From Bacteroidota bacterium (GTDB taxonomy: Bacteria; Bacteroidota; Ignavibacteria; UBA10030; UBA8401), in assembly GCA_005792285.1 (NCBI GenBank), contig SXSI01000017.1, forward strand, positions 1 to 64,000: a stretch of DNA of 64,000 bases, in the 5' to 3' direction. Of the stretch, positions 51,636 through 61,355 are shown one piece after another. Made by a program: the position numbers and the translations under genes. Numbering within the stretch: the stretch's first letter is position 1; each line of letters starts with the position of its first letter. Below the pieces are notes generated by a model. That model was not told the origin of the DNA and ran no database searches. It saw only the letters and a list, made by a program, of their open reading frames with translations.

Positions 51636-52146
51636 GGAATATAACTACAAGCTCGATTTTTATTATCAGCAAGCCATCATCTATTTAACAACCTTAATCT
51701 TGTACTTTGGTATTAAGGGAAGTTTTATAGATAAAGATTTTCAAATTACAATTCAAGATCCAATTATTTATATAATAACAATTTTTGTAATTCTTTCGAA
51801 TGTTGTTTTAGTGCTTAACAGATGGAGAGGTAGAAAATTATTACTTACAAATGATGCAATAATATTTTCAAGCAGAAATAAAAAAAGAGAAATAAAAATA
51901 AAAGAAATCGAATGGATTTATATTGGCCGCGAAAGAAGTGTAAAAACAGCCGGACTTCACCAGATGGTTCTCATAAAAGTAAAAAATAGACATCGAGCTT
52001 TTAGAATTAGAGTTGGAAGATATGAATTACAAAAAAATCTATTGGAACAATTTCAACATCTTGCTGAAAGTGTGCCAACTAAAAAAAGAAGAACAATTCT
52101 TAATTATACAAAAGAACTTACAAGACGGAAAAGTATAAATGTTTAG
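51628..52146 (+). CDS. Unrecognised membrane protein with PH-like C-terminal domain, inside dcw
   Basis: I do not recognise the family. The 172 residues contain two TM segments at about 15-32 (AIIYLTTLILYFGIKGSF) and 46-66 (IIYIITIFVILSNVVLVLN). A cytoplasmic domain follows (about 68-150: RKLLLTNDAIIFSSRNKKREIKIKEIEWIYIGRE...), with the strand pattern of bacterial PH (DUF304-like) domains. The C-terminus is strongly basic (KKRRTILNYTKELTRRKS). It overlaps both murG and murC by 8 bases, so it is an integral part of the cluster. A membrane-linked role in lipid II synthesis or division is a reasonable guess only. Confidence 0.8.
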   Translation: MIKEYNYKLDFYYQQAIIYLTTLILYFGIKGSFIDKDFQITIQDPIIYIITIFVILSNVVLVLNRWRGRKLLLTNDAIIFSSRNKKREIKIKEIEWIYIGRERSVKTAGLHQMVLIKVKNRHRAFRIRVGRYELQKNLLEQFQHLAESVPTKKRRTILNYTKELTRRKSINV

Positions 52147-53521
52147 TTCAATTAAAAAAATACACTTTATCGGAATTGGTGGAATTGGAATGAGTGGAAT
52201 TGCAGAAATTATACTCGATCAGGGATTTAAAGTTTCCGGTTCCGATCGTGCTTTGAGTGAAGTGACTCAACGATTAGAATCATTGGGTGCGAAAATATTT
52301 GAAAGTCATGAAGCAAAAAATATTTACGATGATGTTGATACGGTTGTTTATTCTTCAGCGGTTTCTCCAGACAATCCAGAAATTCAAGAAGCCAAAAAAA
52401 GAAAACTTCCAATTGTTCGCCGAGCAGAAATGCTCGCAGAAGTTATGCGATTAAAATATGGAATTGGTGTTGCAGGAACTCATGGTAAAACCACCACAAC
52501 TTCAATGATCAGTTTAGTTTTGATGGAAGGGGATTTGGATCCAACAGTGATCGTTGGCGGAAAACTTAGTGGTCTCGGTGGAACAAACGCGCGACTTGGA
52601 AAAGGTGATTATATCGTTGTAGAAGCTGACGAATTTGATCGATCCTTCTTGTCGCTAACTCCGACAATAGCAATTATGACAACTTTGGAAACTGACCATC
52701 TTGATACTTATCGTGATTTGGAAGATATAAAAAGTGCTTTTGTTCAATTTGCAAATAAAGTTCCTTTTTATGGATTTGTAGTTTTATGTCTGGATGAAAC
52801 AGCATTACAAGATATCATTCCACAAATTTCTAAAAAGAAAATTTATACTTATGGATTTTCTCCGCAAGCAGATCTTCAAGCTGTCGATATAGTTCACAAA
52901 GAACAGGAAACAAAATTTACTGTATTAAAAAATGGTGAAGAGTGTGGAAAAATAACTTTGCAAATCCCAGGAAAACATAATGTCCAAAATTCACTCGCTG
53001 CAATTTTAATTGGACTTCAGTTGGGAATTCCATTTGAAAAAGTTAAAAGTGGAATTGAAAAATTTACTGGCGTTTATCGTCGTTGGGAAAAAAAGGGCGA
53101 AGTGAATGGGATTACTTTGTATGACGATTACGCACACCATCCAACCGAATGTCGTGCTACATTATCAGGCGCAAAAGATGGATGGAAAAAAAGAGTTGTC
53201 TGTGTATTTCAACCACATTTATTTTCGAGAACAAGAGATTTCTATGAAGAATTCGGTAAAGCATTTTTACTCGCCGATGTTTTAGTTGTAACAGATGTTT
53301 ATCCGGCACGTGAATCACCTATTCAAGGTGTAACAGGTGAATTAATAATTATGGCTGCGAAAAAATTCGGGCATAAAAATACACATTATGTTTCTGATAA
53401 AAATAATATTCCTGTATTTCTTAAATCGATTACTAAAAAAGATGATATCGTTATTACAATGGGTGCAGGAGATATCTGGAAATATGGTGAAAGTTTTTTA
53501 AGCGAGATTAAAAGTAAATGA
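52139..53521 (+). CDS. murC: UDP-N-acetylmuramate-L-alanine ligase
   Basis: This first Mur ligase adds L-Ala to UDP-MurNAc. It has 460 residues. The N-terminal domain begins IHFIGIGGIGMSGIAEIILDQGFKVSGSD. The ATP loop is GVAGTHGKTTTTSMISLVL (about 109-127), and EADEFDRSFLSL and TTLETDHLDTY are MurC-specific. The C-terminal domain has YDDYAHHPTECRATL and FQPHLFSRTRDF. It overlaps the unknown gene upstream and murB downstream (ATGA). Confidence 0.98.
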   Translation: MFSSIKKIHFIGIGGIGMSGIAEIILDQGFKVSGSDRALSEVTQRLESLGAKIFESHEAKNIYDDVDTVVYSSAVSPDNPEIQEAKKRKLPIVRRAEMLAEVMRLKYGIGVAGTHGKTTTTSMISLVLMEGDLDPTVIVGGKLSGLGGTNARLGKGDYIVVEADEFDRSFLSLTPTIAIMTTLETDHLDTYRDLEDIKSAFVQFANKVPFYGFVVLCLDETALQDIIPQISKKKIYTYGFSPQADLQAVDIVHKEQETKFTVLKNGEECGKITLQIPGKHNVQNSLAAILIGLQLGIPFEKVKSGIEKFTGVYRRWEKKGEVNGITLYDDYAHHPTECRATLSGAKDGWKKRVVCVFQPHLFSRTRDFYEEFGKAFLLADVLVVTDVYPARESPIQGVTGELIIMAAKKFGHKNTHYVSDKNNIPVFLKSITKKDDIVITMGAGDIWKYGESFLSEIKSK

Positions 53522-54438
53522 TCAACTTAGAAGAATTGAAAAAAACATTTCGTGGATTTATTGCTCTAAGTGAGCCAATGTCGAAATATACTTCTTTTAG
53601 AATTGGTGGACCAGCGGATGTTTATATTGAGCCAGCAGATAAATTCGATTTGGTAAAAATTATTGATTTTTTAAAAACAAATAACGAACCATATATAATT
53701 ATCGGAAGAGGATCTAATTTATTAATCAGCGATGAAGGATATCGTGGAGTAGTATTAAATTTTGAATCCGGACTTTCAAATATTTCCATTAAAGAAAATA
53801 TTGTTACAGCAGAATCAGGTGTTACAACGGGGCGATTTGTTGATTTTTGCATTCAAAATAATTTAGCCGGTGTTGAAATGTTAGCAGGGATTCCTGGAAC
53901 AGTTGGTGGCGCAATAATGATGAATGCCGGCGCTTACGGAGGTGAAATTTCTGATTTCATAACCGAAGTTGAAATATTAAGAGATGGTAAAATTCAAACA
54001 ATTTCGAAAGCCAATAGTAATTTTAAATATAGAAAATCTGGATTTTCAAATGATATAATTATTGGTGGAAACTTTTCCCTTCCAAAAGGAAATACAGGTG
54101 AATTATTAAAACGACGAAGAGAACTTCTTTTAAAAAGAAATGAATCGCAACCACTTAATTTTCCAAACTCTGGAAGTATGTTCAAAAATCCGGATGGAAC
54201 TTTTGCAGCAAAAGAAGTTGAATCAGTTGGATTAAAAGGCAAACAAGTTGGTGGCGCACAAATTTCAGAAAAACATGGAAACTTTATTCTCAATAAAGGG
54301 AATGCAAAAGCAAATGATGTTTTTGAATTAATTAAAATTGCGAGAGAAACCGTGTTTCAAAAAAATAAAATCAAACTAGAACTCGAAGTAAAAATGATTG
54401 GATTTTCACAACAAGAATATGAACAAGTGCACATATAA
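53518..54438 (+). CDS. murB: UDP-N-acetylenolpyruvoylglucosamine reductase
   Basis: This FAD-dependent reductase makes UDP-MurNAc. It has 306 residues. The FAD domain has SKYTSFRIGGPADVYIEP and IIGRGSNLLISDEGYRG. AGIPGTVGGAIMMNAGAYGGEI and KYRKSGFSN follow. The proton-donor serine is in PNSGSMFKNPDG, and QISEKHGNFILNKGNA carries the region around the terminal catalytic residues. The YRKSGF motif and overall size suggest a type II MurB. It overlaps murC (ATGA) and precedes ftsQ by 2 bases. Confidence 0.97.
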   Translation: MINLEELKKTFRGFIALSEPMSKYTSFRIGGPADVYIEPADKFDLVKIIDFLKTNNEPYIIIGRGSNLLISDEGYRGVVLNFESGLSNISIKENIVTAESGVTTGRFVDFCIQNNLAGVEMLAGIPGTVGGAIMMNAGAYGGEISDFITEVEILRDGKIQTISKANSNFKYRKSGFSNDIIIGGNFSLPKGNTGELLKRRRELLLKRNESQPLNFPNSGSMFKNPDGTFAAKEVESVGLKGKQVGGAQISEKHGNFILNKGNAKANDVFELIKIARETVFQKNKIKLELEVKMIGFSQQEYEQVHI

Positions 54439-54440
54439 TA

Positions 54441-55196
54441 ATGGCAAACAATAATTCAAATAAGATTAATATTTTATTTTTCGGAATAATTTTAATTCTC
54501 GCATTTGGTGTTGGAGTAAGTGCAACATTTTGGAAAAACCATGCTGTAATTTCAAAACTAACTGTAGTTGGTAATAATTTAATTACACAAGAAGAAATTA
54601 TTTCTTTATCAGAAATAAAAATCCCGACAAAAATGTACAATAAAGATTTAAATTTACTTCGCAATAAAATTAAAAAAGAACCATATATTCAATTGGCAAT
54701 ACTTCAGCGAGATGCACCATCGAGATTGATTATTAAAGTTGAAGAACGTGAACCAGTTGCAATTATTGCAAACGAAAGTGGAAGTATGAACTACGTCGAC
54801 AAAGAAGGTTTTGTATTACAACTACGTAAATTTAATTCAGTTCTCGATTTGCCGGTTATAATTTCAAATAGTAAATATTTAGAAAATAAAATTGAGAAAA
54901 ATGAAAAGGTGCAGTTACCATTATATGTATTGTCGATAATTAAAAAAGTTGACACAACACTTTATAAAAATATTTCAGAATTAAAATTAATGAATCAAAA
55001 TAAATTATTAATTAGAACAACCGAACAAGGATTACCAATTGTTTTATCACAAGAAAATATTGAAGAGTCAATTGTAAAACTAGCTGGGTTTTTTAAAACA
55101 TACGAAGAGCATTTATTTCAAACAAAAGCAGGATATATCGACGCAAGATTTGGAGACCAAATTATTGTATCGCCCTATTCTTTAGTACTTAATTAA
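54441..55196 (+). CDS. ftsQ: Divisome protein FtsQ (POTRA domain)
   Basis: This bitopic inner-membrane protein has 251 residues. The single TM is at about 9-28 (ILFFGIILILAFGVGVSATF). A POTRA domain follows at about 35-105 (ISKLTVVGNNLITQEEIISL, then PYIQLAILQRDAPSRLIIKVEEREPVAII). The FtsQ/DivIB C-terminal domain has NYVDKEGFVLQLRK and LPVIIS. Sequence is weakly conserved in this family; topology and location before ftsA support the call. Confidence 0.93.
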   Translation: MANNNSNKINILFFGIILILAFGVGVSATFWKNHAVISKLTVVGNNLITQEEIISLSEIKIPTKMYNKDLNLLRNKIKKEPYIQLAILQRDAPSRLIIKVEEREPVAIIANESGSMNYVDKEGFVLQLRKFNSVLDLPVIISNSKYLENKIEKNEKVQLPLYVLSIIKKVDTTLYKNISELKLMNQNKLLIRTTEQGLPIVLSQENIEESIVKLAGFFKTYEEHLFQTKAGYIDARFGDQIIVSPYSLVLN

Positions 55197-55213
55197 AGGA
55201 GTTAAAGTATAAA

Positions 55214-56455
55214 ATGGAAAATATTTACGTCGGTCTTGATATTGGTACAACAAAAGTTTGTGCAATTGTTGCATCGGTCAATGAAAGTAATGAGATCAAC
55301 ATTTTAGGAATTGGAAAAAGTAAATCGGAAGGATTGACTCGCGGTGTAATTACACATATTGAAAGAACTGTAAGTTCAATTCAAGCTGCAATTCGAGATG
55401 CAGAACAACAGTCGGGAATTAAAATCCAAAATGTTGTTGCAGGAATTGCTGGGGACCACGTTTCAAGCTTTCAAAGTCGCGGTGTAATTTCTATTAGCAA
55501 TCCTGATAATGAAATTTTATCAAGTGATGTTGACAGATTAATTGCAGACACAAGAAAAATTGCGCTTCCTTCAGATAGAAAAATAATTCACGTCATCCCT
55601 CAAGAATTTATTGTTGATGGACAAGATGGAGTTTACGATCCAGTTGGAATGTCGGGAGTTCGACTTGAAGCAACAGTTCATATTATTACCGGTCTTGTTT
55701 CGGCAACTCAAAATATTATTAAATGCATTCGAAAATCTGGAATTGAAAGTCAAGACATTGTACTTGAACCAATTGCATCAAGCGAAGCAGTTCTTCACAG
55801 AGATGAAAAAGAAGTTGGTGTTGCGTTAATCGATATTGGTGGAGGAACAACTGATCTTGCGGTTTTTGAAGACAACACAATCCGACATACTGCTGTACTT
55901 GGAATTGCCGGACAAAAAGTTACAGATGATATTCGTCGTGGCTTGGGAATTTTAAATAATCAAGCTGAAGATTTAAAAATAAAATATGGCCATGCATATT
56001 TGCCTACTATTGTAGATAACACTATTATAACACTTCCGGGAATTGGTGGAAGAAATCCAATTGACATAGAAAAAAAATTACTCTGTCAAGTTATTCAACC
56101 AAGAATGGAAGAAATAATTGAAATAGTTGCGTTAGAAATAAAACGTTCAGGTTATCAAAAACATCTTGCAGCTGGAGTTGTTATTACTGGAGGAGGTTCT
56201 TTAATAAGAGGAACAGCAGAATTAGCAAAAGAAGTTTTAGGTATTCCGGTAAAAATTGGAATCCCACAAGGATTTAAAGGTGGTTTTATAAGTGAAATTC
56301 AAAATCCAATGTACGCAACCGGCGTTGGATTGGTATTGATTGGTCTAAAAAATAGAAACAGAACAACAGCCGGATCAGTTGCACCTCCAGGAAAAATGGA
56401 TGGAAAATTTGCAACAGTTTTTACAAAAATGAGAGATTGGTTTAATGAACTATAA
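55214..56455 (+). CDS. ftsA: Cell division protein FtsA
   Basis: This actin-like ATPase tethers FtsZ to the membrane. It has 413 residues. Phosphate 1 is YVGLDIGTTKVCAIVAS, the SHS2/1C region has GITRGVI-type sequence (EGLTRGVITHIE), phosphate 2 is VALIDIGGGTTDLAVFED and adenosine VVITGGGSLIRGTAEL. The C-terminus is an amphipathic helix (FATVFTKMRDWFNEL), the membrane-targeting sequence. GGAG lies about 12 bases upstream of the start. Confidence 0.97.
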   Translation: MENIYVGLDIGTTKVCAIVASVNESNEINILGIGKSKSEGLTRGVITHIERTVSSIQAAIRDAEQQSGIKIQNVVAGIAGDHVSSFQSRGVISISNPDNEILSSDVDRLIADTRKIALPSDRKIIHVIPQEFIVDGQDGVYDPVGMSGVRLEATVHIITGLVSATQNIIKCIRKSGIESQDIVLEPIASSEAVLHRDEKEVGVALIDIGGGTTDLAVFEDNTIRHTAVLGIAGQKVTDDIRRGLGILNNQAEDLKIKYGHAYLPTIVDNTIITLPGIGGRNPIDIEKKLLCQVIQPRMEEIIEIVALEIKRSGYQKHLAAGVVITGGGSLIRGTAELAKEVLGIPVKIGIPQGFKGGFISEIQNPMYATGVGLVLIGLKNRNRTTAGSVAPPGKMDGKFATVFTKMRDWFNEL

Positions 56456-56513
56456 AATGTACAAAAATTTATTAACAGTAATTATTCAATAACAATTAAC
56501 AAAAGGAGCTAAA

Positions 56514-57683
56514 ATGATAGAATTCGATAAATCTTTAGATCACGGAGCAAAAATTCGCGTGGTTGGAGTTGGCGGAGGTGGCAGTAATGCAGTCAATGGA
56601 ATGATTGCACGTGGACTGTCTGGAGTAGATTTTGTCTGTATTAATACAGACACTCAAGCACTAAACAGGTGTCTTGCAGAAAGTAAAATTCAAGTTGGAA
56701 AAAATTTAACACGCGGACTTGGAGCTGGCGCTGATCCTACAATTGGACATCGTGCTGCTGAAGAAGACAAAGAAGAAATTGCGCGATTGTTAAATGGAAG
56801 TGATATGGTTTTTATAACCGCTGGAATGGGTGGCGGTACTGGAACAGGAGCGGGTCCTGTTGTAGCTAATATTGCAAAAAGTATGGGCGCACTTGTTGTT
56901 GGAATTGTAACAAAACCATTTAATTGCGAAGGGAAGAAAAGATTTTCTCAAGCAGAATATGGAATTGAAGAAATGAAAAAACAATGCGATACTTTAATCA
57001 TTATTCCAAACCAAAAACTACTTTCGGTTGTAGAAAGAACTACTCCACTTGAACAAGCTTTTGAAATTTGCAACAGTGTACTTTATAATGCAACTCGCGG
57101 AATTTCAGAATTAATTACAGTTCCCGGATTAATAAATCTTGACTTTGCAGATGTTCGCACAGTGATGAGAGAAATGGGAGATGCAATTATGGGTTCTGGT
57201 GTTGCATCTGGCGAGAACCGAGCTGTAGAAGCTGCTAACAAAGCAATCTCAAGTGAACTTCTCGAAGGTGTTTCAATTTCAGGAGCACAAGGTGTAATAA
57301 TAAATATTACCGGTGGCAAAAATATGTCACTCATCGAAGTTGAAGAAGCAACTGAAATTATTCACAAAGAAGCAGGTGAAGATGCAAATGTTATTCTTGG
57401 TGCTGTAGTAGATGAAAAGATGACAGATGAAATTATGGTTACTGTTATTGCTACTGGATTTAAAAAGAAAAAACAGGATCAATTATATGTTCCAAAAAAA
57501 TCATCAGTGTTAGATGTTCCAACTGGAGTAATTAATCTTAGGAAATTTGACGAACCAACTTTTGTTCGCCAAGGTTTAGAAATTTCCCAAGTCAACCAAT
57601 TGGAAGATGAACGAACTTCATCGCAACAACATCACCAACATGATGACGAAAGGCCAGCTTTTCTCCGCAAAATAATGGACTGA
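56514..57683 (+). CDS. ftsZ: Cell division protein FtsZ
   Basis: This tubulin-like GTPase forms the Z-ring. It has 389 residues. The nucleotide site shows IRVVGVGGGGSNAVNGMI and the signature AGMGGGTGTGAGPVVANIAK (about 103-122). The T7 loop region is LINLDFADVRTVM. After a variable linker (about 325-375), the conserved C-terminal peptide is DERPAFLRKIMD, which binds FtsA. A strong AAAGGAG Shine-Dalgarno precedes the ATG, unlike many neighbours, consistent with high expression. A terminator 28 bases after the stop ends the dcw cluster. Confidence 0.98.
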   Translation: MIEFDKSLDHGAKIRVVGVGGGGSNAVNGMIARGLSGVDFVCINTDTQALNRCLAESKIQVGKNLTRGLGAGADPTIGHRAAEEDKEEIARLLNGSDMVFITAGMGGGTGTGAGPVVANIAKSMGALVVGIVTKPFNCEGKKRFSQAEYGIEEMKKQCDTLIIIPNQKLLSVVERTTPLEQAFEICNSVLYNATRGISELITVPGLINLDFADVRTVMREMGDAIMGSGVASGENRAVEAANKAISSELLEGVSISGAQGVIINITGGKNMSLIEVEEATEIIHKEAGEDANVILGAVVDEKMTDEIMVTVIATGFKKKKQDQLYVPKKSSVLDVPTGVINLRKFDEPTFVRQGLEISQVNQLEDERTSSQQHHQHDDERPAFLRKIMD

Positions 57684-57710
57684 CATCCATTCTTTTCTCT
57701 ATCCACGAAA

Positions 57711-57736
57711 CGCCCCAATAACATGGGGCGTTTTTT
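57711..57736 (+). terminator. Intrinsic terminator of the dcw cluster
   Basis: The GC-rich stem CGCCCC/GGGGCG closes an 8-base loop and is followed by six T residues, with A/T flank pairing. It ends the mraZ-ftsZ transcript. Confidence 0.93.
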
Positions 57737-57830
57737 ATTGTATCTATTACATTAGTTTCATATTTTTAGGATCGTTTTTAAAGAAAATTTTTTATAGACT
57801 TAATATTCCCTATTTTTTACAAATATTAAT

Positions 57831-58805
57831 ATGAGAGCAATAATTCCTGTTGCAGGTGTTGGAAGCAGACTTCGTCCGCATACTTTTACTATTCCTAAAG
57901 TAATGCTGAATGTTGCCGGCAAACCAATTATTGGGCACATAATGGATAAAATTATTGCCGATGGAATTACAGAAGCCACTATAATAATTGGTTACTTGGG
58001 CGATCTTGTAAAAGAATACATTGATCAAAATTATAAAATACGTGTAGATTATGTTGAGCAAGAAGAAAGATTAGGATTAGGTCATGCAATTTATCTTGCC
58101 AAACATACAATTTCAACTTCTCCTATTTTAATAATTCTTGGTGATACAATTTTTGATGTCGATTTGAAAAAAATGATTTCGTCAGAACATTCATCAATTG
58201 GTGTGCATAAAGTAGATGATCCCCGAAGATTTGGAGTTGTTGAGGTTAAAGATGGTTTCATTTCAAAATTAGTTGAGAAGCCGGACAATCCAAAAAGTGA
58301 TTTAGCAATTGTTGGAATATATTTTATAAAAAATCCACAACTATTATTAAATTTTTTGGAAAATAACATTAATAAAAATATAACTACAAAAAATGAATTT
58401 CAATTAACAGATGGTTTGCAACAATTATTAGAAAATGGAGAAAAAATAATTCCATTTAATATAGATGGATGGTATGATTGTGGAAAGCCAGAAACTTTAC
58501 TTTCAACAAATCAACATCTTTTAATGAATGCAAAAAACCATTATGTAATTCCAACAGTTATAACAATTCCACCAGTTTACATTTCACCAAAAGCGGTAGT
58601 TCAAAATTCTATAATTGGTCCAAATACTTCCATTTCAGAAGATTGTAAAATTTTAAATTGTATTATTAGCAATAGTATTATAAATAACATGGCACAAGTT
58701 CAAAACGTTTTGCTCGAATCATCTATTATAGGTACAAATGCGGTTGTAGATGGAAAGTTCAGAAGAGTTAATATTGGCGACTCGTCAGAATTAGAATTTA
58801 ATTAA
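57831..58805 (+). CDS. Sugar-1-phosphate nucleotidyltransferase
   Basis: This NTP-transferase makes an NDP-sugar, probably dTDP- or UDP-glucose-like. It has 324 residues. The nucleotide loop is IIPVAGVGSRLRPHTFTIPKVML (about 4-26). The metal Asp lies in LIILGDTIFD, and VGIYFIKNP and GWYDCGKPETLLSTNQHLL are typical of RmlA/RfbA-like enzymes. From about 240 the sequence turns into left-handed beta-helix-like hexads (AVVQNSIIGPNTSISEDCKI). Base specificity cannot be decided. TATTTTTT at 57811 is a possible -7 element. metK follows after 22 bases. Confidence 0.9.
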   Translation: MRAIIPVAGVGSRLRPHTFTIPKVMLNVAGKPIIGHIMDKIIADGITEATIIIGYLGDLVKEYIDQNYKIRVDYVEQEERLGLGHAIYLAKHTISTSPILIILGDTIFDVDLKKMISSEHSSIGVHKVDDPRRFGVVEVKDGFISKLVEKPDNPKSDLAIVGIYFIKNPQLLLNFLENNINKNITTKNEFQLTDGLQQLLENGEKIIPFNIDGWYDCGKPETLLSTNQHLLMNAKNHYVIPTVITIPPVYISPKAVVQNSIIGPNTSISEDCKILNCIISNSIINNMAQVQNVLLESSIIGTNAVVDGKFRRVNIGDSSELEFN

Positions 58806-58827
58806 CATTTAACAAAAGGATATTTTA

Positions 58828-59967
58828 ATGAGATATTTATTTACATCTGAATCAGTTTCCGAAGGACATCCAGATAAAGTTTGCGATCAAATTTCTGATG
58901 CAATTTTAGATGCGATGTTGTCTAAAGATTCAAACTCAAGAGTTGCTTGCGAGACAATGGTAACAACTGGTCTCGTTGTAATTTGTGGAGAAGTAACAAC
59001 TAATGCGAAAGTTGATATTCAAAAAACAGTTCGCGAAGTAATAAAAGAAATTGGTTACACAAAAGCAGAATATAAATTTGATGCAGAATCTTGTGGAATT
59101 TTAACAAGCATACATCCTCAATCTACGGATATTGATCGAGGTGTAAAAACCGGCGGAGCAGGAGATCAGGGAATGATGTTCGGTTATGCGAATAATGAAA
59201 CTGCCGAATTAATGCCTGCCCCAATTATGTACGCGCATAAATTAGTTAAACAACTTGCAGATATTAGAAAGAAGCAATTATCTTTGATGCCATATCTTCG
59301 TCCCGATGCAAAATCGCAAGTTACAATTGAATATGTAGGACGCAAGCCAGTTCGAGTAAATGCAATTGTACTATCAACCCAGCATGATCCCGATGCAAGT
59401 CAAGAGCAAATTAAAAACGACATTATAAATAATGTAATTAAAAAAATTATTCCGGCAGAATTACTTGATGGCAATACAAAATATCATATCAATCCAACTG
59501 GAAATTTTGAAATTGGTGGTCCGCATGGTGATTCCGGATTAACAGGAAGAAAAATAATTGTTGACACTTATGGTGGAAGAGCTCCGCATGGTGGAGGCGC
59601 GTTTTCTGGAAAAGATCCATCTAAAGTTGATAGAAGCGCTGCGTACGCAACAAGACATCTTGCAAAAAATATTGTAGCTGCAGGAATTGCGGAAGAATGT
59701 TTAATTCAAGTTGCTTATGCAATTGGTGTTGCTGAGCCAGTTTCGATTTATGTTAATACTTACGGTACAGGAATTATTCCTGATGAAAAAATTTCTTCTA
59801 TTTTAATGAAAGAAGTTGATATGACGCCGGAAGGAATTATAAAAAGATTAAACCTTCGTAGACCAATTTATAAAATCACAGCTTCATATGGTCACTTTGG
59901 CCGAACAGAAAAAGAATTTACATGGGAATTAACAGACTTAGTTCCAGCTTTGAAAAAACTAATTTAA
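58828..59967 (+). CDS. metK: S-adenosylmethionine synthetase
   Basis: It makes SAM from methionine and ATP. It has 379 residues. Motifs are [23 protein letters not shown] (about 4-26), the ATP-binding [12 protein letters not shown], the P-loop-like [20 protein letters not shown], and [27 protein letters not shown] lies 11 bases upstream of the start. No SAM riboswitch-like leader is visible. ahcY follows after 21 bases, so SAM production and S-adenosylhomocysteine removal are co-expressed. Confidence 0.98.
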   Translation: MRYLFTSESVSEGHPDKVCDQISDAILDAMLSKDSNSRVACETMVTTGLVVICGEVTTNAKVDIQKTVREVIKEIGYTKAEYKFDAESCGILTSIHPQSTDIDRGVKTGGAGDQGMMFGYANNETAELMPAPIMYAHKLVKQLADIRKKQLSLMPYLRPDAKSQVTIEYVGRKPVRVNAIVLSTQHDPDASQEQIKNDIINNVIKKIIPAELLDGNTKYHINPTGNFEIGGPHGDSGLTGRKIIVDTYGGRAPHGGGAFSGKDPSKVDRSAAYATRHLAKNIVAAGIAEECLIQVAYAIGVAEPVSIYVNTYGTGIIPDEKISSILMKEVDMTPEGIIKRLNLRRPIYKITASYGHFGRTEKEFTWELTDLVPALKKLI

Positions 59968-59988
59968 TTATTTAAAGGAGATATCTTA

Positions 59989-61326
59989 ATGCAGGACGTT
60001 GCTGAATTAAAAAAAACAGAAATAAAAAAATACAGTCCATATAAAGTTAAAGATATAAATTTAGCTACATGGGGAAGAAAAGAAATTGAACTTGCTGAAG
60101 CAGAAATGCCCGGCTTAATGTCACTTCGAAAAGAATTTAAAACAGAACAACCCCTTAAAGGAACACGAATCGCAGGTTGCTTGCACATGACAATTCAAAC
60201 CGCAGTTCTAATTGAAACTTTAAAAGAACTCGGTGCTGAAGTAACATGGTCGAGCTGTAATATTTTTTCAACTCAAGATCACGCGGCTGCTGCAATTGCT
60301 GCTGCAGGTTTTCAAGTTTATGCTTGGAAGGAAATGAGTACAGAAGAATTTGATTGGTGTATCGAACAAACTTTATTTTTTGGTCCCGAACAAAAACCAT
60401 TAAACATGATACTTGACGATGGTGGCGATTTAACAAATATGGTTTTGGATAAATATCCACATTTGGTTTCAGACATTAAAGGAATTTCAGAAGAAACAAC
60501 TACCGGCGTTCAAAGATTATATGAAAGAGTTCAAAAAGGAACACTTCTAATTCCGGCAATTAATGTAAATGATTCAGTAACAAAATCGAAATTTGATAAT
60601 AAATATGGTTGCCGCGAATCATTAGTAGATGCAATTCGTCGTGCAACAGATTTAATGTTGGCCGGAAAAGTTGCAGTTGTCGCAGGTTATGGTGATGTAG
60701 GAAAAGGTTCCGCGCAATCTTTGAAAAGCCAAAATGTTCGTGTAATTGTTACAGAAATTGATCCGATTTGTGCATTGCAAGCTGCAATGGATGGATATGA
60801 AGTTAGAAAAATGGAAGACGCTGTAAAAATTTCTGACATAATTGTAACTGCTACAGGAAATAAAAATATTGTTACAGGAAAACATTTTGAAGCGATGAAA
60901 GACAAAGCAATTGTTTGTAACATCGGTCACTTCGATAATGAAATTGATGTAACGTGGTTAAATAATAATCATGGAAATTCAAAAGTTACAATCAAACCAC
61001 AAGTTGATAAATATACAATTAAAGGAAAAGATATTATTTTATTAGCTGAAGGAAGATTAGTAAATCTTGGTTGCGCAATGGGGCATCCATCTTTTGTAAT
61101 GTCAAATTCATTTACAAATCAAACTTTAGCGCAAATTGAATTGTGGAATAATTCTGACAAATACGAAAATAAAGTTTACACACTTCCAAAACAGCTTGAT
61201 GAAAAAGTTGCAACACTTCATCTTGCAAAACTTGGAGTTGAGCTTGAAGTTTTAACCGACGAACAAGCAAAATATATCGGCGTTTCGGTTGATGGTCCAT
61301 TCAAGTCAGATTCTTACAGATATTAA
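59989..61326 (+). CDS. ahcY: Adenosylhomocysteinase
   Basis: It hydrolyses S-adenosylhomocysteine to homocysteine and adenosine, relieving product inhibition of methyltransferases. It has 445 residues. Substrate-site segments include [34 protein letters not shown] and [16 protein letters not shown]. The NAD domain is [22 protein letters not shown] (about 221-242), and [18 protein letters not shown] follows. The C-terminus [24 protein letters not shown] is typical. AAAGGAGATAT supplies a good Shine-Dalgarno. Confidence 0.98.
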   Translation: MQDVAELKKTEIKKYSPYKVKDINLATWGRKEIELAEAEMPGLMSLRKEFKTEQPLKGTRIAGCLHMTIQTAVLIETLKELGAEVTWSSCNIFSTQDHAAAAIAAAGFQVYAWKEMSTEEFDWCIEQTLFFGPEQKPLNMILDDGGDLTNMVLDKYPHLVSDIKGISEETTTGVQRLYERVQKGTLLIPAINVNDSVTKSKFDNKYGCRESLVDAIRRATDLMLAGKVAVVAGYGDVGKGSAQSLKSQNVRVIVTEIDPICALQAAMDGYEVRKMEDAVKISDIIVTATGNKNIVTGKHFEAMKDKAIVCNIGHFDNEIDVTWLNNNHGNSKVTIKPQVDKYTIKGKDIILLAEGRLVNLGCAMGHPSFVMSNSFTNQTLAQIELWNNSDKYENKVYTLPKQLDEKVATLHLAKLGVELEVLTDEQAKYIGVSVDGPFKSDSYRY

Positions 61327-61355
61327 AAAGCTGTAAAGTTAAAATTATATTTTAA

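Noticed and set aside
58806-58827. SAM riboswitch before metK
   Set aside because: The gap is only 22 bases and holds little beyond the ribosome binding site, too short for any known SAM riboswitch.
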